Source: Strongylocentrotus purpuratus (Eukaryota > Echinodermata > Echinoidea > Camarodonta > Strongylocentrotidae). Taken from it: DNA of 64,000 nt. Both the position numbers and the translations under genes were made by a program. Below the pieces are notes generated by a model. It saw nothing but the letters and a program-made list of their open reading frames with translations. It did no database searches and had not been told where the DNA came from. Each line of letters opens with the position of its first letter. Position 1 is the first letter of the stretch. Positions 1 through 11,631 of this stretch are shown piece by piece. Location of the stretch: positions 49,412,685 through 49,476,684 of the forward strand of contig NW_022145606.1 of the NCBI RefSeq assembly GCF_000002235.5. Reading direction: 5' to 3'.

Positions 1-800
1 AATTAAATGAAACGTCAAAGCTTCCGCGCTTTGCGCGGGGGGGGGGGGGGAACTGAATTCAGACAAGGACACGATACAACGAATCGTCTTCCTTCCCCAA
101 TAATTTAATGAAACGGTGAAGCTTCCGCGCTTCGCGCGGGATGGACGAAAATCAATACAGACAAGGATTAAGAGTAGTAATTTATTGAACCGTCAAAGCT
201 TCTGCGCTTTGCGCGTTAGGGGAAAAACTGAATTCAGATAAGGACACGATACAACGAATCGTTTTCTTTCTCTAATAATTTAATGAAACGTGAAAGCTTC
301 CGCGCTTCGCGCGGGATGGGCGGAAATGAATTCTGACAAGGTTTAAGAGTAATGATTTATTGAAATGCAAAGTTTCCGCGCGGGGAAACTGAATTTAGAC
401 AATGACACGAGACAACGAATCGTCTCCTTTCTCTGTTAATTAAATGAAACGTGAAACCTTTGCGCGGAAGGTTGGGGGGGAACTCAATTCGGACGAGAAT
501 TAAGAGTCGAGAATGGTACATCGAATCGTCTTCTATCTTTAATAATCTAATGAAACGTGAGAGCTTCCGCGCTACGCGCGGTGGAGGGGGAACTTGATTC
601 AAACAAGGATTAAGAGTCGAGAATAGTATATCGAATCGTCTTCTTTCTTTAATAATCTAATGAAACGTCAGAGCTTCCGCGCTACGCGCGGATGAAGGGG
701 AACTTGATTCAAACAAGGATTAAGAGTCGAAAACGGTCCAACGAATCGTCTTCTTTCTCTAATAATTTAATGAAACGTCAAAGCTTCCGCGGGAAACTGC
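1..800. repeat. Tandem array of ~80-110 bp units with a CGCGC/GCGCG palindrome
   Basis: About nine diverged units, each with a core like AATGAAACGTCAAAGCTTCC followed by CGCGCTTCGCGCGG, at roughly 6, 108, 187, 281, 361, 443, 547, 658 and 767. Spacing is about 80-110 bp. Between cores the text alternates between an 'ACACGATACAACGAATCGTC' type and a 'GATTAAGAGT' type, which suggests a two-part higher-order unit. The short palindrome around TTC or CTA could form a small hairpin in each unit. The array runs off the left edge. No coding capacity is seen. Confidence 0.85.
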
Positions 801-1017
801 CCCCTCCCTACACCCAACCTCCTATAGGGAGCGCGCTTCGTAAATGATTCGCGTGCTCACTACCGCCCCCCCCCCCTAAAATGAAATCCTGGTTACGCCC
901 TTGGGGAGGGGATGCAACCTGCCACACGCTTCTACCTTTGATTGCTTTGAACCATTGTCGAAAAATATTTTGGCACCTATCATCCCCCCCAACCACGGAT
1001 ACAAATCGACACCCTTG
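801..1017. other. Non-coding spacer with a dispersed-repeat end
   Basis: It contains a C homopolymer followed by AAATGAAATCCTGGTTACGCCC at 880-901. This resembles the ends of common marine-invertebrate non-autonomous elements (reverse complement GGGCGTAACCAGGATTT). No partner end or gene was found. Confidence 0.35.
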
Positions 1018-1375
1018 GTATGAAAGCATTCGAGCATGATTGACGATTACTGCGATGAAAGATAACGACGTGATTATGGCTTTAGTCCCACGCGAAGGTT
1101 GTAATGGTTGTAAGAGTAGGGGGAAAGAGGGAAAATCTAGGGAGCCTACACAATAGACATGGACAATCATATCATTATTATAGATATCCATAACTCATTT
1201 ATCAATTAGAGGACCAACTCAAAGTTACCGCCACTCCACCAATGTTAAATTGTTTGTTTTTTTGAGCCAGCCACGGTACTGTCTGGTTAATTTATTATGT
1301 ATGTCTCCTTTGCCGAAAGTCTAAAAATGATTGGGTAAAATTTGACCAATATTGACGATTTATACCCCGCCCCTC

Positions 1376-1630
1376 TCTGTCTCTCCTTCTCTCTCTCTCT
1401 CTCTCGATCTTAATATAAATATGTTTTAAATCTCCTCCTATCCCTCTCTTCTTCTTACTCTATCTCTCTATCTTACTCTGTTATTATTTCTCTTTCACTT
1501 TTACCCCCACTAACCCTCTCTATATTTCTCTTTCTCTCGCTCTCTCTTTCTCTCTTTCTCTCTCTATCCTCTCCCGTCCTCCCCTCTTTATTTCCTATTT
1601 CTGTCTCTCTTTATCTTTCTCTTGTCCTGT
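1376..1630. repeat. Pyrimidine-rich microsatellite (TC)n
   Basis: Interrupted CTCTCT/TTTCTC tract. It recurs at 8994-9318 and 16607-16838, the equivalent positions of the duplicated body, with different lengths. The Ser/Leu-rich frames across it are artefacts. Confidence 0.9.
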
Positions 1631-1856
1631 AACATGTAATAGTGATCCAAAAATCATGTATCAAGTACCGGTTGTCACACTTGGAAATTAACGTATCTTT
1701 CTTAATTTTGGAGGAATTGAAACCATACTCAAATCAAATGGTAGGGCTTCATAAGCTTCAACAGGCCATACAAAAATTACATAACCAAAACATGGGTCTC
1801 TCTCTTTCTTTTTGGAAAAGATGTAGTTGTGTGATCTAATGCAAGTTAACATTTAA

Positions 1857-3230
1857 TATAGAATTTCTCGGTCAATTTCGTAAGCTTTTCATTCGTTTTG
1901 ATACAGAGTTCATTCAAATTCGCGAAATAAAGCTGCCGGCGTGTAAATTGTATTCAAAGTAACAGTTTTATTTCATTTGATTTACGTATTTGGTCAATGG
2001 ATTAAGCACTTGTTTCATTCAATTTAACAACCGCTTACAAATGCGCAGTTAGCATTCATTTTCGTCAAAAATGGCAAATCGGACGTCCGTACCATTCAAT
2101 TTCACTTTGGATCATTCTAAATAACAAAGTTTTCATTCATATTCGCATATCTTTACAAACCTATGGTATATATGGTAAATGCACATGTTTCTCATCTAAA
2201 TTAAACAAATGAGTTATATATGTATTGTCATTCTTGGTCAATATCCGGTGATGTGTTTTTATAATTGTTAACGATTGTGTAGCGTGATTGTGCTTGTTAC
2301 TGTATGTGATCGTGATCGTGATTGTAATTGAGATGGTGATTACGATTGTGACTGAGATAGTAATTGTGACTGTGATCACGATCGTGATTGTGATTCAGTG
2401 TGATGGTGATTCAGATTTTGATGTGATTATGATTTTGATTGAACTGATACCCATAGATTGTTCTTAACATGTTCAATACAGACTAAATATAATTTACACA
2501 AATAAAAATGGCGTCAAAGAGATGACGAACATCGAATAAATTCTCAAAAACAAAACAAAACAAAACATAACAAATAAATCAATGTATAGAGTATTGATAC
2601 CCCCCCCCCCCCCACCATTATGGTACGCCACTCCAATAAATACATATATAGTCTGTAAACACACACTTTGCATGCAATTATATCATTGCATATTCATAAA
2701 AAGACACTCTTGCTTAGTTCAATGATAATTCTATATTGATGTGGCTAGGTTATATCTACTTAACACATGATCGTTCAGTTGCTAAATAGTGATGATTTAG
2801 TGAGTATACACCCCCCTAGTGAGGACAAATAACATGTTTGTTGCTTACCAACCCATACAATTTGAAATGGATTTAGCATGGAACTAAGCTTGTGGGGTTC
2901 TAAATATGATCCTACTGGGTAAGATTTACATGTTTAATTTGTCTGCAAAACGTGTGAAACTGTATGCAAAGAAACGAATTTGAATTCACGGAATACGCTA
3001 TTACGTAATCGGGAATCGTCTCGCTTTAAATTGAACGAACATTATACGAAAAAGAAACACGTTTTAATTCGAATGAAAATGAAATGTTTTTGAATGATCT
3101 TTTTATGAATTTAAATGCTAAAAAACGAATTTGAACGAAAAATAACAGCTGCGGTGACAGAATCGGCGAAATTGAATAAACATAAAATGAATTTGTGTGG
3201 CCCACTTAAGAAAGTGACCGAGAAATACTA
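1857..3230. mobile_element. Foldback MITE, TATAGGATTT family (F1, copy A)
   Basis: The ends are inverted copies: left TATAGAATTTCTCGGTCAAT at 1857, right GTGACCGAGAAATACTAT ending about 3231. The orthologous right end in copy B reads GACCGAGAAATCCTATA, which restores a TATAGGATTTCTCGGTC terminus. Subterminal regions carry many ATTCAAATT/AATTTGAAT-like words in opposite orientations. It is present in both duplicated bodies, so it inserted before the duplication. It is non-coding and contains a (GTGATT)n tract at about 2281-2440. Confidence 0.7.
2281..2440. repeat. Degenerate 6-bp minisatellite (GTGATT-like)
   Basis: Runs of GATCGTGATTGTGATT-like words. The equivalent tract in copy B is at 9960-10130. 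Open frames rich in Ile/Thr on the minus strand come from this repeat. Confidence 0.85.
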
Positions 3231-3920
3231 TCTGGATTCCAAATGTTGTGAGGCAGTGTGCACAACATTATATTTAAAGAACTCGTTGATAGGAATCATC
3301 GTGATTCATCAATTTAGTGAGAAGTAAGGCGAACGAATGGAAACATATTTCAATATACAGTACAGTACCCTAAATCAGGTTATATTGGGGCGCCATGTTG
3401 CCCGAATCAGGATAAAGTTCGGCCAGTGAGGAATAGAGAAAGAAAGAAAGAGACATTTTATAAAGAGATATTGATCACATTTCTTTTCATATTGTAGGCC
3501 CTGATCTATGTGAACACTTTTATATTGGATTGTTACTTTTTATTCTCATCTTTCTTCCTCCAGATAAGACAAACATACCCCATCCCACATGCATACACCG
3601 GTTTCTCATTTTATTGCACAATTTCCTATTTATCATCCACTTCCTTCTATGACACCAACCTTGGTCACAACAAAATGACCTACATACAATGTACAGCTTA
3701 CCTTAATTACCGGTTTGGTTTCTTGCAATATTAACCTTTGTAATGTGAAAGAAAGAGAGTTGATCATCTAGATGCTCCTATCATACATCATACTTCATCT
3801 GAAGGAGAACTATTCATCCAACCTCTTTGTACACCGTTGGTCATAATGGTGGAATAATTATTTTTACCTCAATTTATTGGATGGTTTTGACAATGATTTA
3901 TTCCAAATAGATCTAGATAA

Positions 3921-5656
3921 TATAGGATTTCCCGGCGAAATTCGCGAGTTTGTCATTCGAATTCATTTACTTTGCATTTAAGTTAGCGCAGATCGGCTTT
4001 GCCATGCCAATTATCATTCAATTTTCCAGTTTTTGTATTTAATTTAGGATTTTGGTCGAAGGGTTTCATAGATCTGTCATTTAATTTAGAAACTGCTCAA
4101 CTAGATTCAAATTTATCATCACTTGTCGTGGCGTCATTTTTATCATTCAAATTAACACCTGTCATTCGTATTCGAATTATGTTTATTCAAGTTCGGAGTG
4201 TCAGGGGGAAGAAATGCAACATACGTTTACAGTTTAACAAAATGCCATTTAGGTCTTTGCCATTAGGGTCTTTTCTGTTATTCCATTCATTAATTGTGAG
4301 GACAATGCATATGGGTGAAATCAGACATTTAATAAAGAAGGGGCGAAATTAAGGGATATGGCATTTCTGCACGGACATTTACGTCTAAATCTATGTTGGT
4401 ATCTACTCGTCAAAAGCCTTTTCAGCAACTAAACGAGGATATTGTGGTGTGGTGTCTCTCATAGTGGTCACGATTGATTAGTGCATAGTGCGTATATACA
4501 ACTTGTGCGAGTAAAAACAGTTCCTCCTATGATTTAGGCACTGATGACTCCCTTGAACTTCTCCACAGGGTGCAGTTTAATAAAATTGGTAGGGAGCTCA
4601 TCCCAATCCCGGAGCGTTCTTTGGATGAAACTTTGCCTGTAGCTTTCAGAGTTGGAGCTGGGTCTCATGAATCTGTGTCGGTGTTGCTGACATGTTGAAC
4701 GGAGTCTTGGTTGGATGTAGTCTGGAATTGGTACTGCGACTAGGTGATTGATGGCTTTGTAAAGCATGGTTACTCGGGCTTGCCTGCGTCTCTCCTCTAA
4801 GGGTGGGAGTGCTAGGTCTTCTCTCAATTTGGTGACGCTGGCATCTCGTTGGTAGTTTCCGCATATAAAGCGTACTGCCCTTCTCTGGATTTTCTCAAAC
4901 TGGTCAATCTGATTTTGTCTGTATGGATCCCAGACGACGGAGGCATATTTTAGTTGCAATAGTACCCACGAGATGTAGGCATGTTGTTTAATATGCGATG
5001 TTCATATACCCCTGAAAAGTGGGGATACACAAATACCTATCCCAGTCACAATAGCGTACCCTTCCTCCATAATGAAATTGTGATAAATGTATGATAAAAC
5101 ACGAGACAAACAACTTCCTTACATGAAAAATTACAAAAATATTGGGTCCATCAAGTCCGTAGATGTAAGTATTTTCTTTTCTTAACAATCAAACTTAAAG
5201 GATGATGAATATCAGATAAATCTAAAAGTATATTAAGTGTATAAATGCAAGAAAATAGAATATGATGAAATACACATACCAAAAAAACTATCTTAAAAAT
5301 AAAAGATAATGAGCTATAAAAAGTGTGTAAAAAACGAGAAATGTATGTTGACCATCAATTTAAGTGCACAAAGTGCTAATTTGAATGCTACAAATGAATT
5401 CGAATGCTAAAAGTATACCTTCGCGATGCCAGATATTGTGTTGCGCCAAATCGAATGACCAAATAGCGAAAGAAGCACACTATTCATTAATTTGAATGAA
5501 ACATACATTGATTCTAACGAAAACTTCATAGATTTGAAAACTAGAAAAAGGAATATAAACCCAATATATATCTGACAGCACTAAAACCGTCGAATTTGAA
5601 CGCAAGACAAATTGATTTAAATGACAAACTCGCGAATTTGGCCGGAAAATCCTATA
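3921..5656. mobile_element. Foldback element F2, TATAGGATTT family, only in copy A
   Basis: Left end TATAGGATTTCCCGGCGAAA then TTCGCGAGTTTGTCATT. The right end is its inverse, AATGACAAACTCGCGAA then TTTGGCCGGAAAATCCTATA. The matching position of copy B (11707-11735) and the mirrored arm at about 13225-13260 read straight through GATAATAGT.TACATTCTCAG, giving an empty site. The interior holds ATTCGAATGA-type words in both orientations and a LINE fragment on the minus strand. The terminus matches F1, so both belong to one family. Target duplication is probably 2-3 bp (TA/ATA). Confidence 0.75.
4534..4985 (-). mobile_element. 5'-truncated LINE fragment (CR1/L2-like RT C-terminus)
   Basis: About 150 residues read openly on the minus strand and end in a stop. 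Visible words include YASVVWDPYRQNQIDQFEKI, QRRAVRFICGNYQRDASV and ERRRQARVTMLYKAINHLV, typical of the thumb/C-terminal region after the reverse-transcriptase core in CR1/L2-type LINEs. Endonuclease and catalytic RT are absent, so the copy is truncated. It sits wholly inside foldback F2, either carried by it or inserted into it. Confidence 0.8.
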
Positions 5657-6432
5657 ATATACATTCTCAGATTTTATTGAATGACAATCGAGGAGTGTTT
5701 GTTTTGCGTGACTGCTAAGGCATGTGTGTGCTATTATGCTAAACAACTAGGGAACCTACGTCCTTAAGTCATAACTGACAGAAATGGGGATTAATACCTC
5801 ATAAAAGGGCACTAATATAGCACGTCGACACGGTTTTGATCCTGGCGGCTCACAGTAACGAGGCCATTGCTTAGCCAATGAATCATGACCGTGACTGTAC
5901 GCAGCTGGCGCTAGGGTACGTCGACGCCCCCACAAAAGCAAAAAAACAAAGAAAATGCAATACATTTTAAATAATTAATTGCATTTTCCCCCAGTCCCCA
6001 ACGGGAACAATTCCTCTGTAGGGCCATGCATTATGGTTCAAGGTATGCCCACATAGAAGATTTGTTTATGTTGGGGGTCGGGGCAAAATGCAATGAATTA
6101 TTGAAAATTTATTGCATTTTCTCTGTTTTTGTTTTGTTTTTGTGGGGGCATCGACTTACCCAAGCGACCGCTGCGTACAGTCATGATTCATTGGCTAAGC
6201 AATGGCCTCGTTACTGTGAGCCCCCAGGATCAAAACCGTGTCGACGTGCTATATTAGTGCCCTTTTATATATTCATGAGATATGTTCACGCATGCATGCA
6301 TACAGTTGATGGATATGGCAAGTAGAGAACCACCCCCCCCCCCCCCCACAAACACACATTGTATGAGCGTTGGCAAAAGGTGTGCTCCGTCGTTCTTTGT
6401 GGATAGATTAGTATGAATATGATTTCCATGGT

Positions 6433-6462
6433 CATCAATAGTACTCAGTATAGAGTACTATT
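6433..6462. repeat. Perfect 12-bp inverted repeat
   Basis: TCAATAGTACTC, a 6-base loop, then its exact complement. Conserved unchanged in copy B at 13520-13549. Confidence 0.8.
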
Positions 6463-7141
6463 GATAGTGTTAACGTCTTATTCGCTCGTCGTCCAGGTTA
6501 CTGGTTCCTTACAACAGAGCATGTGTATGATGTTCACCGTAGGAAGGGGGCAAATTCAGTGGTTGGCGCCTGGGTGATCATCACGCCATTGTTTGGCACA
6601 ACATTGCTTGGATCAGCACCTTGACAACTGCGCCAGTATGACGTCATACTTCGGTACCCTATGCGCCCGCCTCCTTTTTGTGGTTTCTTGTTATTTTATA
6701 GTTCTCGCTCAGTGATATTTAAGAAGTAAAGATCAAAATAATTTTAAAGGAAAGGCATAGTACTGATAATGTACAACACATATTTTACATTTTATTTTAT
6801 GTATAGTGTATTTAAAAAGTATTACGTGCCATTTGCAGGCCAACAAAGTGAAAAGGTTAAATTCCAACGGCATTTGAAAGATATTACTAATTCAGAACTT
6901 CCCTTAAAAAGGGGCTTGAAAATGCTCGCCCCCCCCCCCCTCACTCAGGGGTCGGAATGTTTTTTTTTTTTTTTTTTCCCTCTCATCTCTTTGGACTCCT
7001 GAGAAATTATTCCGAATTTAGGGGGGGGGGGATACAGTGAACATTTTTTTCTGATTTAGGGTGTCTCCAAGGCAGGAAAAGCCCGCGAAAAGCCCGCGAA
7101 AGGGGGGTTCGGAAATGTTGGCAGTTCTCAGATAGGGGGTG

Positions 7142-7213
7142 CTTTCAAAAAGAGGGAACAAGCATATGCGTACCCAGTTAGGTACGCATATGCTTGTTCC
7201 CTCTTTTTGAAAG
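7142..7213. repeat. Perfect 33-bp hairpin with 6-base loop
   Basis: The left arm starts CTTTCAAAAAGAGGGAACAA at 7142 and the right arm 7181-7213 is its exact complement. The counterpart at 14349-14430 has longer arms reaching CCCTAAA, a few mismatches and a different loop. Confidence 0.9.
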
Positions 7214-9021
7214 TTTTAGCTGTAGGGTGAGCGCGAGAGGGCAGCTCGAACTGTTCAAGTCACTTGTTTTGTTAGGGTATCGAAACTACATGGCAAGTGC
7301 TATTGTAATAAGAAACTGTACATGTAGGCATACCGTTTGGTTTTTAATGGTACAGAGTGCAGATTTATTTGACATAATTTGTTATATTTTTCTATATTAT
7401 AAATACTTTCAGAAAACCTGAATTGGAACAATTACACCACCAAACAGACACATTTGGGAACTTTACATGTATATGGACTTAAAGACCATGATTTCTTCTT
7501 TGTTCTAAATTGTAATGCGTTGATTTCCTCACATTCATTTAAACACACCCGCCTCCCAAAACCACACCCACATTAACACACTCACATTAACAACAAAAAC
7601 AAAGCCCTCTATATAATATCGAGGTGAAAACGGGCACTTCTTATAGCCTAAAACAGTATAAAATACTCACTTTATTTGTATAATCAATGAGTAGGCCTTT
7701 TAGTGCAAGTTAATGACGTCATTCACTGTCTTTAGTTGAGGTTCAAGACGAGTTTTTGTTTTCGATGTAAAGATACTGAGTAATAAATGAACTATACACA
7801 ATTGGTTATAACTTCGAAGGATGTTGTCCGTGGTACTATTCCGTATACTAAACCCTGCTCAAAGCGTACGACGTTCTAAAAACGGCTCAAACTGGTGTAA
7901 CGTGTGAGAACGAAGCAAACTTAAACAAGAGTCTTTCGACTCACAATTCCAGCCAAATTATTCGCGGGCTTTGCGCGGTTGCGCCATATTCGCGTTGGTC
8001 CTACTATTCTTTCATGGGATCGACGGTTGCTATCAACAACTATTCATAACTCGCATGCGGGGGGGGGGGGTTCCCTTGGTTTTCCCTCTCTCTCATCCTT
8101 TTTTTTTTTTTACAGATTACTAAAATCACCCTCAAAGGGGTGAATCAACAATTGGCACTTATATTATCGTTTTTTGTTGTTGTTGAATGGATGATCGACT
8201 GCAGCAAACAACGATGAAAGAACACAATATACTTCATCATGCAATGAGAACAGCAATCACGAATTATAATCCGTATTTTCGTTATTGACATTGCCATAGT
8301 GATGACCTAGGAGAAAGGTGGATTTCGTCGTTTGCTCAAGAACAAAATGTTTTGAATTACTTTAATTACGTACTTCTTTCAACATCGCACACATTATAAA
8401 TGAACAATTCTCCCAAATAAAACAAAATAAAGCAAAAGAAAACTAAATAAAAAACAACAAATTAAACCGACCTTAAATAAAAACAAAATAAGCCAACATT
8501 AAACAAAACAAGACAAACAAAAAACTTAAACAAAACAGACATATTAACAAATACCCACTCACGTGGTAGCAGTTTTGTAAAGAAATAAATTAGGTTGAAA
8601 TCTGGTAGTGCTTTTGTATTGTGTAAGAAACTGTGTGAAAGCTATGGAAATGTCTGAAGGACAAAAGTATTTGCATGGTGGGAGGCTTTAGAATCAAAAT
8701 GATAGGATATTGTCTCAGTCTTGTTAGTAGTACATGCATTGTACATATAATTGCGTATATGGGACTACACTAACATGTGGATGTATTTACCTTTAGTTGT
8801 AACTTGTCTTATTAAAATATAAGGGTACTAGAAGAGCCATCCTTTTATTCAGGGGACTTTTTTATACGATACTCTTTCACTCAAACATGAAATGAATAAA
8901 AACAAGCTCACAATTTATTATGTATGTCTCCTTTGCCGAAAGTCTAAAAATGGTTGGGTAAAATTTGACCATTATTGACGATTTATACCCCGCCCCTCTC
9001 TGTCTCTCCTTCTCTCTTTCT

Positions 9022-9094
<73 letters not shown>

Positions 9095-9204
9095 TATATA
9101 TTGTTTTATCTCCTCCTATCCCTCTCTTCTTCTTACTCTATCTCTCTATCTTACTCTTTTATTATTTCTCTTTCACTTTTTCCCCCACCCACCCTCTCTC
9201 TCTT

Positions 9205-9235
<31 letters not shown>

Positions 9236-9545
9236 TTTTTCTCTTTCTTTCTCTATCCTCTCCCGTCCTCCCCTCTTTATTCCCTGTTTCTGTCTCTCTC
9301 TATCTTTCTCTTTTCCTCTAACATGTAATAGTGATCCAAAAATCATGTATCAAGTACCAGTTGTCACACTTGGAAATTGACGTATCTTTCTTAATTTTGG
9401 AGGAATTGAAACCATACTCATATCAAATGGTGGGGCTCCATAAGCTTCAACGGGCCATACAAAAATTACATAACCAAAACATGGGTCTCTCTCTTTCTTT
9501 TTGGAAAAGATGTAGTTGTGTGATTTAATGCAAGTTAACATTTAA

Positions 9546-10933
9546 TATAGAATTTATCGGTCAATTTCGTAAGTTTTGTATTCGTTTTGATACAGAGTTC
9601 ATTCAAATTCGCGAAATAAAGCTGCCGGCGTGTAAATTTCATTCAAAGTAACATTTTTTTTCATTTGATTTACTTATTCGGTCAATGGATTTAGCACTTG
9701 TTTCATTCAATTTAACACCCGCTTACAAATGCGCAGTTTGCATTCATTTTCGTCAACAATGGCAAATCGGACGTCCGTACCATTAAATTTCACTTTGGAT
9801 CATTCTAAATAACAAAGTTTTCATTCATATTCGCCTATCTTTACAAACCTATGGTATATATGGTAAATGCACACGTTTCTCATCTAAAATTAAACAAATG
9901 AGTTCTATAACATGTATTGTCATTCTTGGTCAATTGCCGGTGATGTGTTATAATTTTGTTGACGATTGTGTAGCGTGATTGTGTTTGTTACTGTATGTGA
10001 TCGTGATTGTAATTGAGATGGTGATTACGATTGTGACTGATATGGTAATTGTGACTGTGATCACGATCGTGATTGTGATACAGTGTGATGGTGATTCAGA
10101 TTTTGATGTGATTATGATTGTGATTGAACTGATACTCATAGATTGTTCTTAACATGTTCAATACAGACTAAATATAATTTACACAAATAAAAATGGCTTC
10201 AAAGAGATTACGAACATCGAATAAATTCTCAAAAACAAAACAAAACAAAACATAACAAATAAATCAATGTATAGAGTATTGATACCCCCCCCCCCCCCCC
10301 TCCCCACCATTATGGTACGCCACTCCAATAAATACATTTATAGTCTGTAAACACACACTTTAATTGCAATTATATCATTGCATATTCTTAAAAAGACACT
10401 CTTGCTTAGTTCAATGATAACTCTATATTGATGTGGCTAGGTTATATCTACTTAACACATGATCGTTCAGTTGCTAAATAGTGATGATTTAGTGGGTATG
10501 CACCCCCCCCCCCCCCCTAGTGAGGACAAATAACATGTTTGTTGCTTACCAACCCATACAATTTTAAATGGATTTAGCATAGAACTAAGCTTGCGGGGTT
10601 CTATATATGATCATACTGGGTAAGATTTATATGTTTAATTTGTTTGCAAAACGTGTGAAACTGTATGCAAAGAAACGATTTCGAATTCACGGAATACGCT
10701 ATTACGTAATCGCGAATCGTCTCGCTTTAAATTGAACGAACATTTTACGAAAAGAAACACGTTTAAATTCGAATGAAAATGAAATGTTTTTGAATGATCT
10801 TGTTATGAATTTAAATGCTAAAAAAACGAATTTGAACGAAAAATAACAGCTGCGGTGACAGAATCGGCGAAATTGAATAAACATAAAAAAAATTTGTGTG
10901 GCCCACTTAAGAAAGTGACCGAGAAATCCTATA
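9546..10933. mobile_element. Foldback MITE, TATAGGATTT family (F1, copy B)
   Basis: Counterpart of the element at 1857-3230 in the second duplicated body. The right terminus TCTCGGTC reversed, followed by CCTATA, is better kept here than in copy A. The minisatellite of GTGATT-type words lies at about 9960-10130, and two C homopolymers lie at 10284-10300 and 10502-10517. No open frame of interest. Confidence 0.7.
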
Positions 10934-11631
10934 CTATCTGGATTCCACATATTGTTAGGCAGCGTGCACAACATTATATTCAAACAACTCGTTGATAGGA
11001 ATCATCCTGATTTATCAATTTAGCGAGAAGAAAGGCGAACGCCGAATGGAATCATATTTCAATATACAGTACAGTACCCTAAATCAGGTTATATTCGGGC
11101 GCCATGTTGCCCGAATCAGGATAAAATTCGGCCAGTGAGGAATAGAGAAAGAAAGAAAGATACATTTATGAAGATATATTGATCTCATTTCTTTTCATAT
11201 TGTAGGACCTGATCTATGTGAAAACTTTCATATTGGATTGTTACTTTTTATTCTCATCTTTCTTCCTCCAGATAAGACAAACATACCCCCATCCCACATG
11301 CATACACCGGTTTCTCATTTTATTGCACAATTACCTATTTATCATCCACTTCCTTCTATGACACCAACCTTGTTTACAACAAAATGACTTACATACAATA
11401 TACAGCTTACCTTAATTACCGGTTTGGTTTCTTGCAATATTAACCTTTGTAATGTGAAAGAAAGAGAGTTGATCATCTAGATGCTCCTATCATACATCAT
11501 ACTTCATCCGAAGGAGAACTATTCATCCAACCTCTTTGTAGTGTATGTATTATGTGCAAATCAAAATGGCGTCTAGTTGTATGCCGTCCCACGTTAAACT
11601 GATGCTCACTTGCCATTGATTGGCTCATATA

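Larger units (their letters stand above)
3830..6280. mobile_element. Palindromic TA-type element, copy A (right end lost)
   Basis: Left end TACACCGTTGGTCATAATGG corresponds to the CACTGTCGCTCATAAAG end of copy B. Inverted arms at about 5690-5995 and 6080-6270 share words such as AGGGCACTAATATAGCAC and CGACACGGTTTTGATCC with their complements. The right terminus is missing: the arm stops at CCCTTTTATAT. Foldback F2 (3921-5656) lies in the left arm. Apparent frames in the arms are repeat translations. Confidence 0.7.
1018..8911. repeat. Segmental tandem duplication, copy A
   Basis: First body of a duplication with a period of about 7.6 kb. The shared text starts at GTATGAAAGCATTCGAGC (1018; also at 16249) and AATTTATTATGTATGTCTCC (1288; also at 8912 and 16522). 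Copy A matches copy B over 1288-3831 and 6285-8910, with small substitutions and homopolymer-length differences. Copy A alone carries the foldback element at 3921-5656. It lacks about 130 bp present in B at 14045-14175. The short open frames here are low complexity or shared repeat text and are not believed. Confidence 0.9.

Noticed and set aside
5756-6325. Paired similar frames on opposite strands (also 11824-12395)
   Set aside because: They are the two arms of a palindromic element translated on each strand.
6769-7002. Conserved 63-77 codon frame present in both duplicated bodies
   Set aside because: Identity follows from the segmental duplication. The end is a C-run (Pro) and T-run (Phe), and no domain is seen.
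8965-9328. Ser/Leu-rich open frames over the TC tract
   Set aside because: Pure translation of (TC)n microsatellite; the same artefact appears at 16575-16889.
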